Shown in pieces: positions 1-7,979 of a stretch of 64,000 nucleotides of DNA. Source of the stretch: Vagococcus bubulae (GTDB lineage Bacteria > Bacillota > Bacilli > Lactobacillales > Vagococcaceae); assembly GCF_003950315.1 (NCBI RefSeq), contig NZ_NGJT01000005.1, forward strand, positions 1-64,000, given 5' to 3'. The number at the start of each line of letters is the position of its first letter. Positions within the stretch are counted from its first letter, which is position 1. The translations under genes and the position numbers were made by a program. The notes beneath the pieces are model-generated. The model ran no database searches and was not told the DNA's origin. It was given only the letters and a program-made list of their open reading frames with translations.

Positions 1-295
1 CAAAAGCACTTATCAATGCAGAAGAAACAGGCAAAATTTATAAACAAAGAAAAATTGATGTAGAACCAGCCTTTGGAAATCTAAAGGCTAATTTGTCGTT
101 CACTCGTTTCTCTGTTAGAGGAAAAGATAAGGTGATTAATGAGTTAGGTTTTGCATTAATGGCAATAAACATAAGGAAATTAACTGCCTATAGGCAGTTG
201 AAAAGTACGAATGAACTCAAAAACAAGGATTTAAAAATGATATTTTCATTCTTAAATCCTTGTTTTTTTATTTTAGAGACTTTTGGGTCAGCCTC
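1..295 (+). mobile_element. IS1182-family insertion sequence, right end only
   Basis: The window opens inside an insertion sequence. The reading frame from position 3 carries the C-terminal transposase pattern of IS1182-type elements (RKIDVEPAFGNLKAN, then FSVRGK and ALMAINIRK). It ends in a 20-bp terminus, GAGACTTTTGGGTCAGCCTC (276-295), which I read as the right inverted repeat; on the other strand it starts GAGGCTGACCC, in the style of IS1182-family ends. The left end and any target duplication lie outside the window, so the exact boundary is inferred. Confidence 0.72.
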
Positions 296-365
296 TTCTT
301 TGTCGTTTTATCTAATTCTCTCTAAAATGCGTTCAATATTCATTGTAACGAATTCGTCATCTTGA
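3..365 (+). CDS. IS1182-family transposase, C-terminal fragment (5' end outside window)
   Basis: The open frame runs in from the left window edge without an internal start that makes sense for a complete protein. It encodes the end of the DDE transposase catalytic domain; the Glu of VEPAFGNLK (near base 63) is the likely third acidic residue of the catalytic triad. The family-like sequence stops around ALMAINIRKLTA (near 190). The frame then reads through an intrinsic terminator hairpin and across the inferred IS end into the 3' end of the iol operon, stopping only at 363-365. The last 50 or so residues are therefore probably not conserved transposase sequence. A perfect 18-bp palindrome, AACTGCCTATAGGCAGTT, lies at 182-199 in the coding region. 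Confidence 0.65.
   Translation, partial: KALINAEETGKIYKQRKIDVEPAFGNLKANLSFTRFSVRGKDKVINELGFALMAINIRKLTAYRQLKSTNELKNKDLKMIFSFLNPCFFILETFGSASSLSFYLILSKMRSIFIVTNSSS
221..270 (+). terminator. Intrinsic terminator at the end of the transposase gene
   Basis: A perfect 14-bp stem (AAACAAGGATTTAA at 221-234 with its complement at 252-265) is followed by a run of T (263-269). It lies inside the IS just before the terminal repeat, so it probably ends transposase transcription. Confidence 0.7.
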
Positions 366-616
366 ATCCCACTCACATATGACTCATGCGATTTTTCTTC
401 AAGTATGCTTCTTAGCTCTTTTTCATAACGTTTAATTTGTGGTGCAAGTAAAATCACATCATAATGTTGTTGTGACAATTTTGTTTCCACACGTTGAACA
501 GGCGCATAATCTACATCGTAGTCTAAACCATGTTCTTTTAAACTTTCTAACATTTTTGAAACAAATAATGAGGCACTGATACCTGACTCACAGATAAATA
601 AAATACTTTTTTCCAT
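308..616 (-). CDS. PTS IIB-like protein (lactose/cellobiose type fold)
   Basis: A 102-residue protein with the size and layout of a Lac-family PTS IIB domain. An N-terminal beta strand runs into a Cys loop (ILFICESGISAS, Cys at residue 9), where IIB proteins carry their phosphorylated Cys. The middle has YDVILLAPQI, typical of the third strand of this fold. I chose ATG 616 because it sits at proper distance from AAAGGTGA; an in-frame GTG nine bases earlier lies inside that ribosome site. It is the last gene of the iol operon, 12 bp after iolG, and ends 12 bp before the inferred IS terminus. No IIA or IIC partner is present. The partner components may lie beyond the IS, or the domain may act as a sensor. 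Function is inferred. Confidence 0.6.
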   Translation of the reverse strand: MEKSILFICESGISASLFVSKMLESLKEHGLDYDVDYAPVQRVETKLSQQHYDVILLAPQIKRYEKELRSILEEKSHESYVSGIQDDEFVTMNIERILERIR

Positions 617-628
617 GTCATTCACCTT

Positions 629-1633
629 TTATAATTTTTTAACTTTAACAGGCTGACCAGTTTTTAATGATTCATTTGCAGCAAACGCTAAACGTTGTGC
701 CATGATGCCATCTTCATACGTCACAACAGTATCTGTGTCATCTTTAATCGCTGTCAAGAATTCTTCAACTTCTTTAATATACGCATCATTATAACGCTCT
801 AAGAAAAAGTGAAGTGGTTTTTGGCTATGTACTCCAGCTTCATCTGATAACACAACATTATTCACTAGCTCATTTTCTGCTTGAGAGGCACCTTTTGAAC
901 CAAATGCTTCTAAACGTTGGTCATAGCCATACACTGCTTGACGGCTATTGCTAATCACACCTAAACACCCATTTTCAAATGTTAATGTCACAATCGCCGT
1001 ATCAACATCCACACCCTCTAGCTCTGGGTTAACTAATGCATCCCCTGTAGCATAAACTTCTTTTACTTCACTACCAGTGATAAAACGAGCCATATCAAAG
1101 TCATGTATCATCATATCAAAAAATAGACCGCCTGACGACTTAACATAAGACAAAGGTGGTGCTTCTGGATCGCGTGAATCAATACGTAATAATTGGATAT
1201 CTCCAATAGCGCCATCTTGAACATGTTTTTTAACTTGTGCAAAATTACGATCAAAACGACGGTTAACACCTAATTGGAATTTTACACCAGCTTCTTTCAC
1301 GATATGATAAGTTTCAACTGTTTCTTCATCAGAAAAACTAATTGGTTTTTCACAGAAAATATGTTTTTTCGCTGCCGCAGCTTTTTTAATTAACTCAACG
1401 TGTGTATCTGTTGGTGTACAAATAAATACTGCATCTATTTCATCATCATTAAAAATTGTATCAAAATCCGACACTAAAGGGGCACCATATTCTGCTTCAA
1501 ATGTTGGCATGTTATCTGCAAAAATATCTGCGACTGCTTTTACTTTCACACCTGGCATTTGTACCAAATTTTTTGTATGAAGTTTTCCAATACGTCCGCC
1601 ACCAATTACACCTACAACTAATTCTTTTGTCAT
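629..1633 (-). CDS. iolG: Inositol 2-dehydrogenase
   Basis: A 334-residue Gfo/Idh/MocA-family NAD-dependent oxidoreductase. The Rossmann loop GVIGGGRIG is at residues 8-16, the EKP motif at 95-97, and the D-x3-H active-site pair at about 173 and 177, all as in myo-inositol dehydrogenases. It should oxidise myo-inositol to 2-keto-myo-inositol, the first catabolic step, in the cytoplasm. ATG 1633 is preferred over ATG 1642 because the AGGGG ribosome site abuts the earlier ATG. It lies in the iol operon between the SSS transporter and the IIB-like gene. A scyllo-inositol dehydrogenase is possible, but context favours IolG. Confidence 0.88.
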   Translation of the reverse strand: MTKELVVGVIGGGRIGKLHTKNLVQMPGVKVKAVADIFADNMPTFEAEYGAPLVSDFDTIFNDDEIDAVFICTPTDTHVELIKKAAAAKKHIFCEKPISFSDEETVETYHIVKEAGVKFQLGVNRRFDRNFAQVKKHVQDGAIGDIQLLRIDSRDPEAPPLSYVKSSGGLFFDMMIHDFDMARFITGSEVKEVYATGDALVNPELEGVDVDTAIVTLTFENGCLGVISNSRQAVYGYDQRLEAFGSKGASQAENELVNNVVLSDEAGVHSQKPLHFFLERYNDAYIKEVEEFLTAIKDDTDTVVTYEDGIMAQRLAFAANESLKTGQPVKVKKL

Positions 1634-1657
1634 ATCATTCATCCCCTAATTTTTTAT

Positions 1658-3253
1658 TTATCTAGCAATCCCCAATGGAGAAAACATTAAATATGTTAAA
1701 ATAACTACTAAAATGGTAATCACACTCACTAATTTGGTATGTTTCCAAGGTGTGATATCTACCTTTGTATTAAAGACTTTCAACTCAAAATCACCATCTG
1801 GCTTAAGTTTTGAGACAGCAAACATGACAAACATGTCTAAGAAAAATAGTACACTTAACACATATAAAAAATGCACATCTTTTAACACAACTTTTGATAA
1901 CGCATACAAGACGATGTGCAAGTAAATCGTTACTTTTGCTGCAAAGGCTGTTGCTTTTTTAGAATAAAACGCTAATAAAATAATCACTAACAATGGCATA
2001 TTATACAATCCATTAAACTCTTGCACAAATTGATACAATCCAGCTGGTGCAAATGAAATTAATGGTGAAATAAAGATAGATAATAATCCAATCGCAATGG
2101 TAATTCGTTTACCAAAACGCGTGATATCATGATCGGTTGCTTGTTTATTAAAAACAGGCTTATAAAAATCAAGAGATAATAACGTTGATGTGGCATTTAA
2201 AGCACCTGAGAATGATGATAAAATTGCGCCAAAAATAACGGCTGCAAAGACACCATAAATCATCTCTGGTAATACGTGTGTTACAAGTGTTGGATACGCA
2301 TCATCAGGCATCCCCATTAATGCATCGCCAAAAATATTTCTCGCCACAATTCCTGGAAATACTAAGAATAATGCACCAAATACTTTAAAGAATCCAACGA
2401 TAAATACCCCTTTTTGTGCTTCTGCTAAGTTTTTTCCAGCCAAAGCTTTTTGGACAATCATCTGATTGGTACACCAGAAATATAAATTGTTAAACATCAT
2501 ACCTGTTAATAGCGTTGGCCAAGGAACAATCGCTGAATCAATTGAACCAACAGAATTTAGTAACCACGGTGTGTTATCCACAATATGATCAATACCTCCA
2601 ATGAAACTGCCATTACCAAGCATTGTAACCCCAATCGTTGGAATCAATAAACCACAAGCTAGTAAGCCAAAGCCATACACTGTATCACTGTAAGCACTTA
2701 AACGTAATCCTCCAATAAGTAGATATAAAATACCAATCACACCAATAGCAAGCGAAACAATAATAATAGACGTTATTGGGCGAATACCTAATAACTCATC
2801 TATTCGAAAAATCTTATTAAAGACTAATGAGCCTGAATACAACACTACTGGTAAAAACGATGTGATGTAAGTAATAATAAATAATGCCGAAATAATTCGC
2901 TTAATTTGTGTATCATAACGTATTTCAATAAAATCAGATACGGTGTTGATACCATACTTCAAATACTTTGGTAAGAAAACAGATGCTAGCATAACAATTG
3001 CAATGGCTGATGTGACTTCCCATGCCATAACTTCCATGCCCGCGACATAACTTTGACCATTTTGACCCACAATTTGTTCTGTTGATAAGTTCGTCATAAT
3101 GATCGAACCCGCAATCGGTAGGGCAGTCAAACTTCGACCACCCATAAAGAATCCTTCTGCCCCATCAACATTGACACCACGTGAGCGTTTATAAGCAAAT
3201 ACCCACACACAACTAATAATGACAACAAAACTTAGAATAGAAAATAGATTCAT
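1658..3253 (-). CDS. Sodium:solute symporter (SSS family), probable inositol transporter
   Basis: A 531-residue integral membrane protein with about 13-14 hydrophobic segments. It has the sodium/solute symporter pattern: an early GGRSL loop followed by a TNLSTEQIVGQNG segment near residue 55-65, and a later FGAILSSFSGALNATSTL stretch near 340-360. It is embedded between iolE and iolG, so inositol is the probable cargo, taken up with Na+. Many Firmicutes iol operons use MFS-type IolT/IolF carriers instead, so the SSS type is notable. Substrate is inferred from context only. Confidence 0.82.
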   Translation of the reverse strand: MNLFSILSFVVIISCVWVFAYKRSRGVNVDGAEGFFMGGRSLTALPIAGSIIMTNLSTEQIVGQNGQSYVAGMEVMAWEVTSAIAIVMLASVFLPKYLKYGINTVSDFIEIRYDTQIKRIISALFIITYITSFLPVVLYSGSLVFNKIFRIDELLGIRPITSIIIVSLAIGVIGILYLLIGGLRLSAYSDTVYGFGLLACGLLIPTIGVTMLGNGSFIGGIDHIVDNTPWLLNSVGSIDSAIVPWPTLLTGMMFNNLYFWCTNQMIVQKALAGKNLAEAQKGVFIVGFFKVFGALFLVFPGIVARNIFGDALMGMPDDAYPTLVTHVLPEMIYGVFAAVIFGAILSSFSGALNATSTLLSLDFYKPVFNKQATDHDITRFGKRITIAIGLLSIFISPLISFAPAGLYQFVQEFNGLYNMPLLVIILLAFYSKKATAFAAKVTIYLHIVLYALSKVVLKDVHFLYVLSVLFFLDMFVMFAVSKLKPDGDFELKVFNTKVDITPWKHTKLVSVITILVVILTYLMFSPLGIAR

Positions 3254-3268
3254 GACCGTCTCCCTTTA

Positions 3269-4153
3269 TTACAGTTTCGTAACTGATTTGATGTATTCAC
3301 GAGCATTTTTGGCATAAATAAATGGATTAGCTTTTGCTGGATCTTGTTCTGCCTCTACGACAATCCATCCTTCATAACCATCTTTTTCAATTTCTTCCCA
3401 AATTGGCGTAAAATCAATCATGCCATCTCCAGGAACGGTGAACACACCTTCTTTAACACCTTTTAAGAAACTAAATGAGTTGGTTTTAACTTCTTCCATT
3501 TTTTCCTTGCGAATATCTTTAAAGTGGATATGTTTAATACGGTCTTTATGTGTTTGATAGATACTAATTGGATCTTCACCTGAGAAAACTAAGTGACCAG
3601 TATCATATAATAGGGATACTTTTTTAGGGTCTGTCTCAGCCATCAAACGATTGATTTCATCAGTTGTTTGAACGCCTGTCCCCATATGATGGTGGTAAAC
3701 AATTGACATATCTTTTTCATTTGCCAACTCACCTAATTTTTCTAATCCTTCTGTTAATTTTTGCCATTCTTCTTCACTGAATTCAGGTTTTTTATCAAAA
3801 ACAGGTGTATCCATTTGACCTTGTACACTATGTCCTTGTTCTGAAACAACAATAACTTTTGCTCCCATAGCATGTAAAAAATCACGATGTAACATAAAGG
3901 CTTCTTTTGTTTCTTCAAATGGTTTGGTTGTTAAAAAGGCACTAAACCATGCACTAGCTACTGATAATCCACGTGGTTCTAAGTAGCTTTTTAATTCTTC
4001 TGGATTTTTCGGATATTTGTTTCCAATTTCTGTTCCTGTGTACCCTGCTAATGCCATTTCACTGACACATTGTTCAAACGTATTTTCTTTACCTAATTCT
4101 GGCATATCATCATTTGTCCAAGCTATTGGTGCAATCCCTAACTTAATTGTCAT
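3269..4153 (-). CDS. iolE: Myo-inosose-2 dehydratase
   Basis: A 294-residue xylose-isomerase-like TIM-barrel protein beginning MTIKLGIAPIAWTNDD, the typical IolE start. It dehydrates 2-keto-myo-inositol to 3D-(3,5/4)-trihydroxycyclohexane-1,2-dione in the cytoplasm, with a divalent metal held by Glu, Asp and His at the barrel mouth (VVSEQG, YHHHMGTG and DTGHLVFSGED segments). ATG 4153 follows a strong GGGAGGA site. An in-frame upstream extension to 4213 would run through intergenic hairpins and is rejected. It follows iolD after a 89-bp structured gap. Confidence 0.92.
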   Translation of the reverse strand: MTIKLGIAPIAWTNDDMPELGKENTFEQCVSEMALAGYTGTEIGNKYPKNPEELKSYLEPRGLSVASAWFSAFLTTKPFEETKEAFMLHRDFLHAMGAKVIVVSEQGHSVQGQMDTPVFDKKPEFSEEEWQKLTEGLEKLGELANEKDMSIVYHHHMGTGVQTTDEINRLMAETDPKKVSLLYDTGHLVFSGEDPISIYQTHKDRIKHIHFKDIRKEKMEEVKTNSFSFLKGVKEGVFTVPGDGMIDFTPIWEEIEKDGYEGWIVVEAEQDPAKANPFIYAKNAREYIKSVTKL

Positions 4154-4242
4154 AGTATCCTCCCGGCTCAAAAAGAGCGCTTTCTTTATTTTTAAAAGAA
4201 ATATAGCTAACACCTTTATTTAGCTAGCTATATTCCCCAACC
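4154..4242 (-). promoter_or_regulatory. Structured iolD-iolE spacer with stacked hairpins
   Basis: This is the longest gap inside an otherwise tightly packed operon. Read on the minus strand it holds ATATAGCTA / TAGCTATAT (about 4197-4233), then TTTCTTT / AAAGAAA, then a short GCTC-TTTTT-GAGC hairpin directly before the iolE ribosome site. No long T run follows the first stem, so it is not a clear terminator. Messenger processing or stability control is possible. Confidence 0.4.
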
Positions 4243-6156
4243 TTAATACTTCCACGCTTTTTCTAACTTTTGTTGTCGTTGTTTCCATGCTTGTGTCACA
4301 TTAGGATTATCTGATACTTCTGATACCCCAACATTCCACCAACCACCATATCCATCAGTCATGGTTTTTGGTAATACTTTAATGTCAATCAATGTTGACA
4401 CTGTTTGTTTTTTCGCATCTTCTAATGCGGCAACGAGTTCCTCTCGTGTGGTAACACGATACACTTTTGCTCCGTATCCTTTTGCAACCATCGCATAATC
4501 AATTGCCATAATTTGATTATCAACATCACGTAATTCACAGTTGAAACTTCCGCCACCATTAGACATTTGTAAATTATTAATACAGCCATATCCAGCGTTA
4601 TCAAACAAACAAATATTAATTTTTTGTTTGTACTGTAGGGCTGTTACTAACTCTGTATGTAACATCAAGAAACTACCATCGCCTAATACGGCATAGATTT
4701 CTTGATCTGGGTTAGCTAATTTTGCTCCTAACGCTCCTGCCACTTCATACCCCATACATGAGTAACCATACTCTAAATGATATGTATTAACTGTGTCCGT
4801 TTCCCATAATCGTTGCACATCACCTGGTAAAGAACCCGCTGAAGCAACGACAACACTGTCATCTGCTACCGTATCATTTAACGTGATGAGTGCATTGGTT
4901 TGAGTAAATTCAGTTTGCAATACATCAGCATAATCATTCATGATTTCTTGAGAAAAATGATCCGCAATTTCTGCTTTAAATGTTTCTCTATTAAAGACAA
5001 TATTATGTAAACGTTGGCGTTCTTCTTGCCATTCTTTTTGCCACTCTTGTAGCTCCTGACCATAACTTGCTTTATAATTACCAAGATGTTGACTAAACCA
5101 TTCTAAACTAGCTTTTGCATCACCTACTACTTGTAGTGCATCAAATTTATAAGCTTGTACTCGACTCACATTAATATTAATAAAACGTGTTTTATCATAG
5201 TCAAATGCTGTCTTTGATGACGTGGTAAAATCGGTATATCGTGTTCCAATACCAATAACTAAATCAGCTGAGTCAATTGCTTTATTGGCTGCTGATGTGC
5301 CTAAGATACCTGTTCCTCCTAGGTTATAAACAAAACTATTTGGAACAGTTGATTTTCCAGCATGCGTTTCAACTAATGGGATATTATGTTGCGTTGCAAT
5401 CTGTTGGATTACCTCACCAGCACTAGAATATCTCGCACCGCCACCCACAATCATCACTGGACGTTTGCTTTCTTTGATTCTATCTAGTGCATCATTCAAG
5501 GCTCTTTCAACTGGACTAGTACGATCTAAATAGTGTACACGTTTTTTAAAGAATGAGGCATCAAAATCAAATGCTTCCCCTTCAGTATCTTGCGGTAAAC
5601 AAATTGTGGCTGGCCCTGCCGTTGCAGGATTTGTCATCACTTCAAACGCTCGAATTAACGCAGACATCAACTGTTCAGGACGTGTCACACGGTCCCAATA
5701 TCGTGATACTGCTTTGAACGCATCATTTGTTGTTAGTGAAATACTAGATTCATGCTCTAGTTGTTGCAACACTGGATCTGGTTGACGTGTCGCAAAAGTA
5801 TCTGCTGGTAAAAATAAAACAGGAATATTATTTGCATGCGCTGTTGCGGCTGCCGTAATCATGTTTGCTGAACCAGGTCCAGCTGAAGCTGTCACAGCAT
5901 AAATTTTTTGTCGTTTCATTTGTTTGGCATAAGCAATCGCAGCATGCGCCATCCCTTGTTCATTTTTACCTTGCATTACGTTTAAATGCCCTGGATTTTC
6001 TTCTAGAGCATGACCTAGACCTAAGACATTACCATGTCCAAAAATATTAAATACTCCCTCAACAAAAGGTGTTTCTACACCATCAACATAGATATATTGT
6101 TGATTTAAAAACTTAACTAATGCTTGTGCTGTTGTTAATCGAATCGTTTCTCTCAT
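4243..6156 (-). CDS. iolD: 3D-(3,5/4)-trihydroxycyclohexane-1,2-dione acylhydrolase
   Basis: A 637-residue thiamine-diphosphate enzyme of the acetolactate synthase superfamily. The N-terminal half has the ThDP pyrimidine domain (GVFNIFGHGNVLGLGHALEE), a central domain follows, and the C-terminal ThDP-binding motif starts at GDGS (about 492) and ends near the Asn of LFDNAGYGCIN (about 520). It opens the ring of trihydroxycyclohexanedione to give 5-deoxy-glucuronate. ATG 6156 follows AAAGGAAG. It lies 14 bp after iolC in the same operon. Length and motifs are normal for IolD. Confidence 0.94.
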   Translation of the reverse strand: MRETIRLTTAQALVKFLNQQYIYVDGVETPFVEGVFNIFGHGNVLGLGHALEENPGHLNVMQGKNEQGMAHAAIAYAKQMKRQKIYAVTASAGPGSANMITAAATAHANNIPVLFLPADTFATRQPDPVLQQLEHESSISLTTNDAFKAVSRYWDRVTRPEQLMSALIRAFEVMTNPATAGPATICLPQDTEGEAFDFDASFFKKRVHYLDRTSPVERALNDALDRIKESKRPVMIVGGGARYSSAGEVIQQIATQHNIPLVETHAGKSTVPNSFVYNLGGTGILGTSAANKAIDSADLVIGIGTRYTDFTTSSKTAFDYDKTRFININVSRVQAYKFDALQVVGDAKASLEWFSQHLGNYKASYGQELQEWQKEWQEERQRLHNIVFNRETFKAEIADHFSQEIMNDYADVLQTEFTQTNALITLNDTVADDSVVVASAGSLPGDVQRLWETDTVNTYHLEYGYSCMGYEVAGALGAKLANPDQEIYAVLGDGSFLMLHTELVTALQYKQKINICLFDNAGYGCINNLQMSNGGGSFNCELRDVDNQIMAIDYAMVAKGYGAKVYRVTTREELVAALEDAKKQTVSTLIDIKVLPKTMTDGYGGWWNVGVSEVSDNPNVTQAWKQRQQKLEKAWKY

Positions 6157-6170
6157 TAGCTTACTTCCTT

Positions 6171-7130
6171 TTAGTTTGATTGTTCTTCCATTAATTCTTC
6201 AATTTGTTCTACTGTTGGCATGGCTTCAGATGAGCTATGTTTACTTACCACGATGGCTGCTGAGGCACTACCATATTGCAATGCTTCTTGAATTGTTTTT
6301 CCCTTACTTAAGGCATATAAAAAGGCTGCGGCATAAGAGTCCCCTGCGCCAAATGTTTTTAATACATTTGATTTATACGCTTTACCACGGAATGTTTCGC
6401 CCTCTTTTGTATAAGCATATGATCCTTCCACACCATGTTTAATGACGATTAATTCTGGCTCATGTTGGAATAAATACGCTACGGTGTTGTCGTTATTTCC
6501 TTCTGTTACGTTTTCCAACATATTAAACTCATCACGCGTACCAATCACGACATCTGATTGTTCTGCAACGATTGAGTAGTAAACAGATACTTCTTCCGCG
6601 TTTTTCCATGTGTAAGGACGATAGTCTAATTCAAACACCACTTTGACATCATTTTTTCGTGCTAATGCAACTGACTTTAATACGGCTTCACGGCTAGGAC
6701 TTTGTGCTAAACCTGTTCCTGATACAACTAACATTTTCGCTTGTTTGATGTAGTCTTCACTGACTTCACTTGGCTCTAAATATAAGTCAGCCACATCATC
6801 ACGGTACATTAAAATACTACATTCTGACGGACTTAAAATTTCAGTAAAAGCCAATCCTGCTTTATGTCCATCTTTATCTATTGCCATTTGGCTTGTATCA
6901 ATTCCAATTTCTGACATGTACTTTGAAATAAATCTTCCGTGTTGATCATCAGGAATTTTCCCAATAAATCCACAAGATAATCCTAATTTTGATGCCCCAA
7001 TTGCAATATTGGCTGGAGAGCCTCCAACGTATTTACTGAATGTTTCTGTCTCTTCCATTGGACGATTGTACTCGACTGCATTCAAATCAATACACGCACG
7101 ACCAACGGCAATTAAATCATAAGTTGTCAT
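6171..7130 (-). CDS. iolC: 5-dehydro-2-deoxygluconokinase
   Basis: A 319-residue PfkB/ribokinase-family sugar kinase. The N-terminal substrate region has GGSPANIAIGASKLG and the C-terminal signature is TFGAGDSYAAAF, with the catalytic Asp at about 264. It phosphorylates 2-deoxy-5-keto-gluconate with ATP; the product, DKGP, is normally cleaved by the aldolase IolJ, which is not present in this window. It sits between iolB and iolD with short gaps. Confidence 0.93.
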   Translation of the reverse strand: MTTYDLIAVGRACIDLNAVEYNRPMEETETFSKYVGGSPANIAIGASKLGLSCGFIGKIPDDQHGRFISKYMSEIGIDTSQMAIDKDGHKAGLAFTEILSPSECSILMYRDDVADLYLEPSEVSEDYIKQAKMLVVSGTGLAQSPSREAVLKSVALARKNDVKVVFELDYRPYTWKNAEEVSVYYSIVAEQSDVVIGTRDEFNMLENVTEGNNDNTVAYLFQHEPELIVIKHGVEGSYAYTKEGETFRGKAYKSNVLKTFGAGDSYAAAFLYALSKGKTIQEALQYGSASAAIVVSKHSSSEAMPTVEQIEELMEEQSN

Positions 7131-7147
7131 AGTTAAACTCCTTTTTA

Positions 7148-7966
7148 TTAATCTCTACTTAAAATCCATTCATGATCTTTGTCATTATGAAATTGCCATT
7201 TTTTGATTGGCCCTGCCATAATATTTAAATAATAACCATCGTATCCATCAGGGACTGATACTGGATGATAACCTTTTGGTACTAACACCACATTTTCATG
7301 TTCTACAGTCATTGTTTCATCTAACGAACGATCATCGGTATACACTCGTTGGAATACAAATCCATGTTTAGGGTTCATTTCATGATAATAGGTTTCTTCC
7401 AAGAATGACTCGTGCGGTAAATTATTTTGATCGTGTTTATGAGGGGGATAGCTAGACCAGTTACCACTATCTGTATACACTTCAACCACAATCAATTTAT
7501 CTGAAATGGGACTTTGATCATCCATAATATTATGCACTGTTCGTTTATTTTGATATTTACCACGATGTTCTACTGTATTATCAGAAGCTTTAATTAAAGC
7601 TGTTGGCAATGATTTATTACTTGGTGCATAAGCAATTAGCACTCTAGCTTCATCACTTGTCGTAATCTGGAATGATTTGCCACTTGAAACATAGACACTA
7701 TCAGTCGGTACTCGGTCAAACACGTCTTGTCGTTGTCCAATTTGTGTAAATGATTCTTCACCAACTGTCACATCAACTTTCCCAGTCATTGCAACAATAC
7801 AGGCTTCTAAATCTGTTAATTCTTCTGTATAAATACCATCTTTAGATAGGTTTAAGACCCGCATTTCAATGTAGCGTAATCCATCGGCTTCACGTGTCAC
7901 GTGATGGCATTCCACCACGTGTTCAGAAAGTTCTTTTTTATATGGACGTCGTTTTAGCTCAACCAT
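7148..7966 (-). CDS. iolB: 5-deoxy-glucuronate isomerase
   Basis: A 272-residue IolB/KduI-family double-cupin isomerase. The metal-site pattern HKHD appears in SSYPPHKHDQNN, followed by EETYYHEMNPKHGF and a later VLVPKGYHPVSVPDGYDGYYLN, as in IolB. It converts 5-deoxy-glucuronate to 2-deoxy-5-keto-gluconate. ATG 7966 (MVELKRRPYK) follows a GGGGG-type site; the upstream frame to 7999 overlaps the iolA end and is not needed. It is the second gene of the operon. Confidence 0.93.
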   Translation of the reverse strand: MVELKRRPYKKELSEHVVECHHVTREADGLRYIEMRVLNLSKDGIYTEELTDLEACIVAMTGKVDVTVGEESFTQIGQRQDVFDRVPTDSVYVSSGKSFQITTSDEARVLIAYAPSNKSLPTALIKASDNTVEHRGKYQNKRTVHNIMDDQSPISDKLIVVEVYTDSGNWSSYPPHKHDQNNLPHESFLEETYYHEMNPKHGFVFQRVYTDDRSLDETMTVEHENVVLVPKGYHPVSVPDGYDGYYLNIMAGPIKKWQFHNDKDHEWILSRD

Positions 7967-7979
7967 TTTGTTTCCCCCT

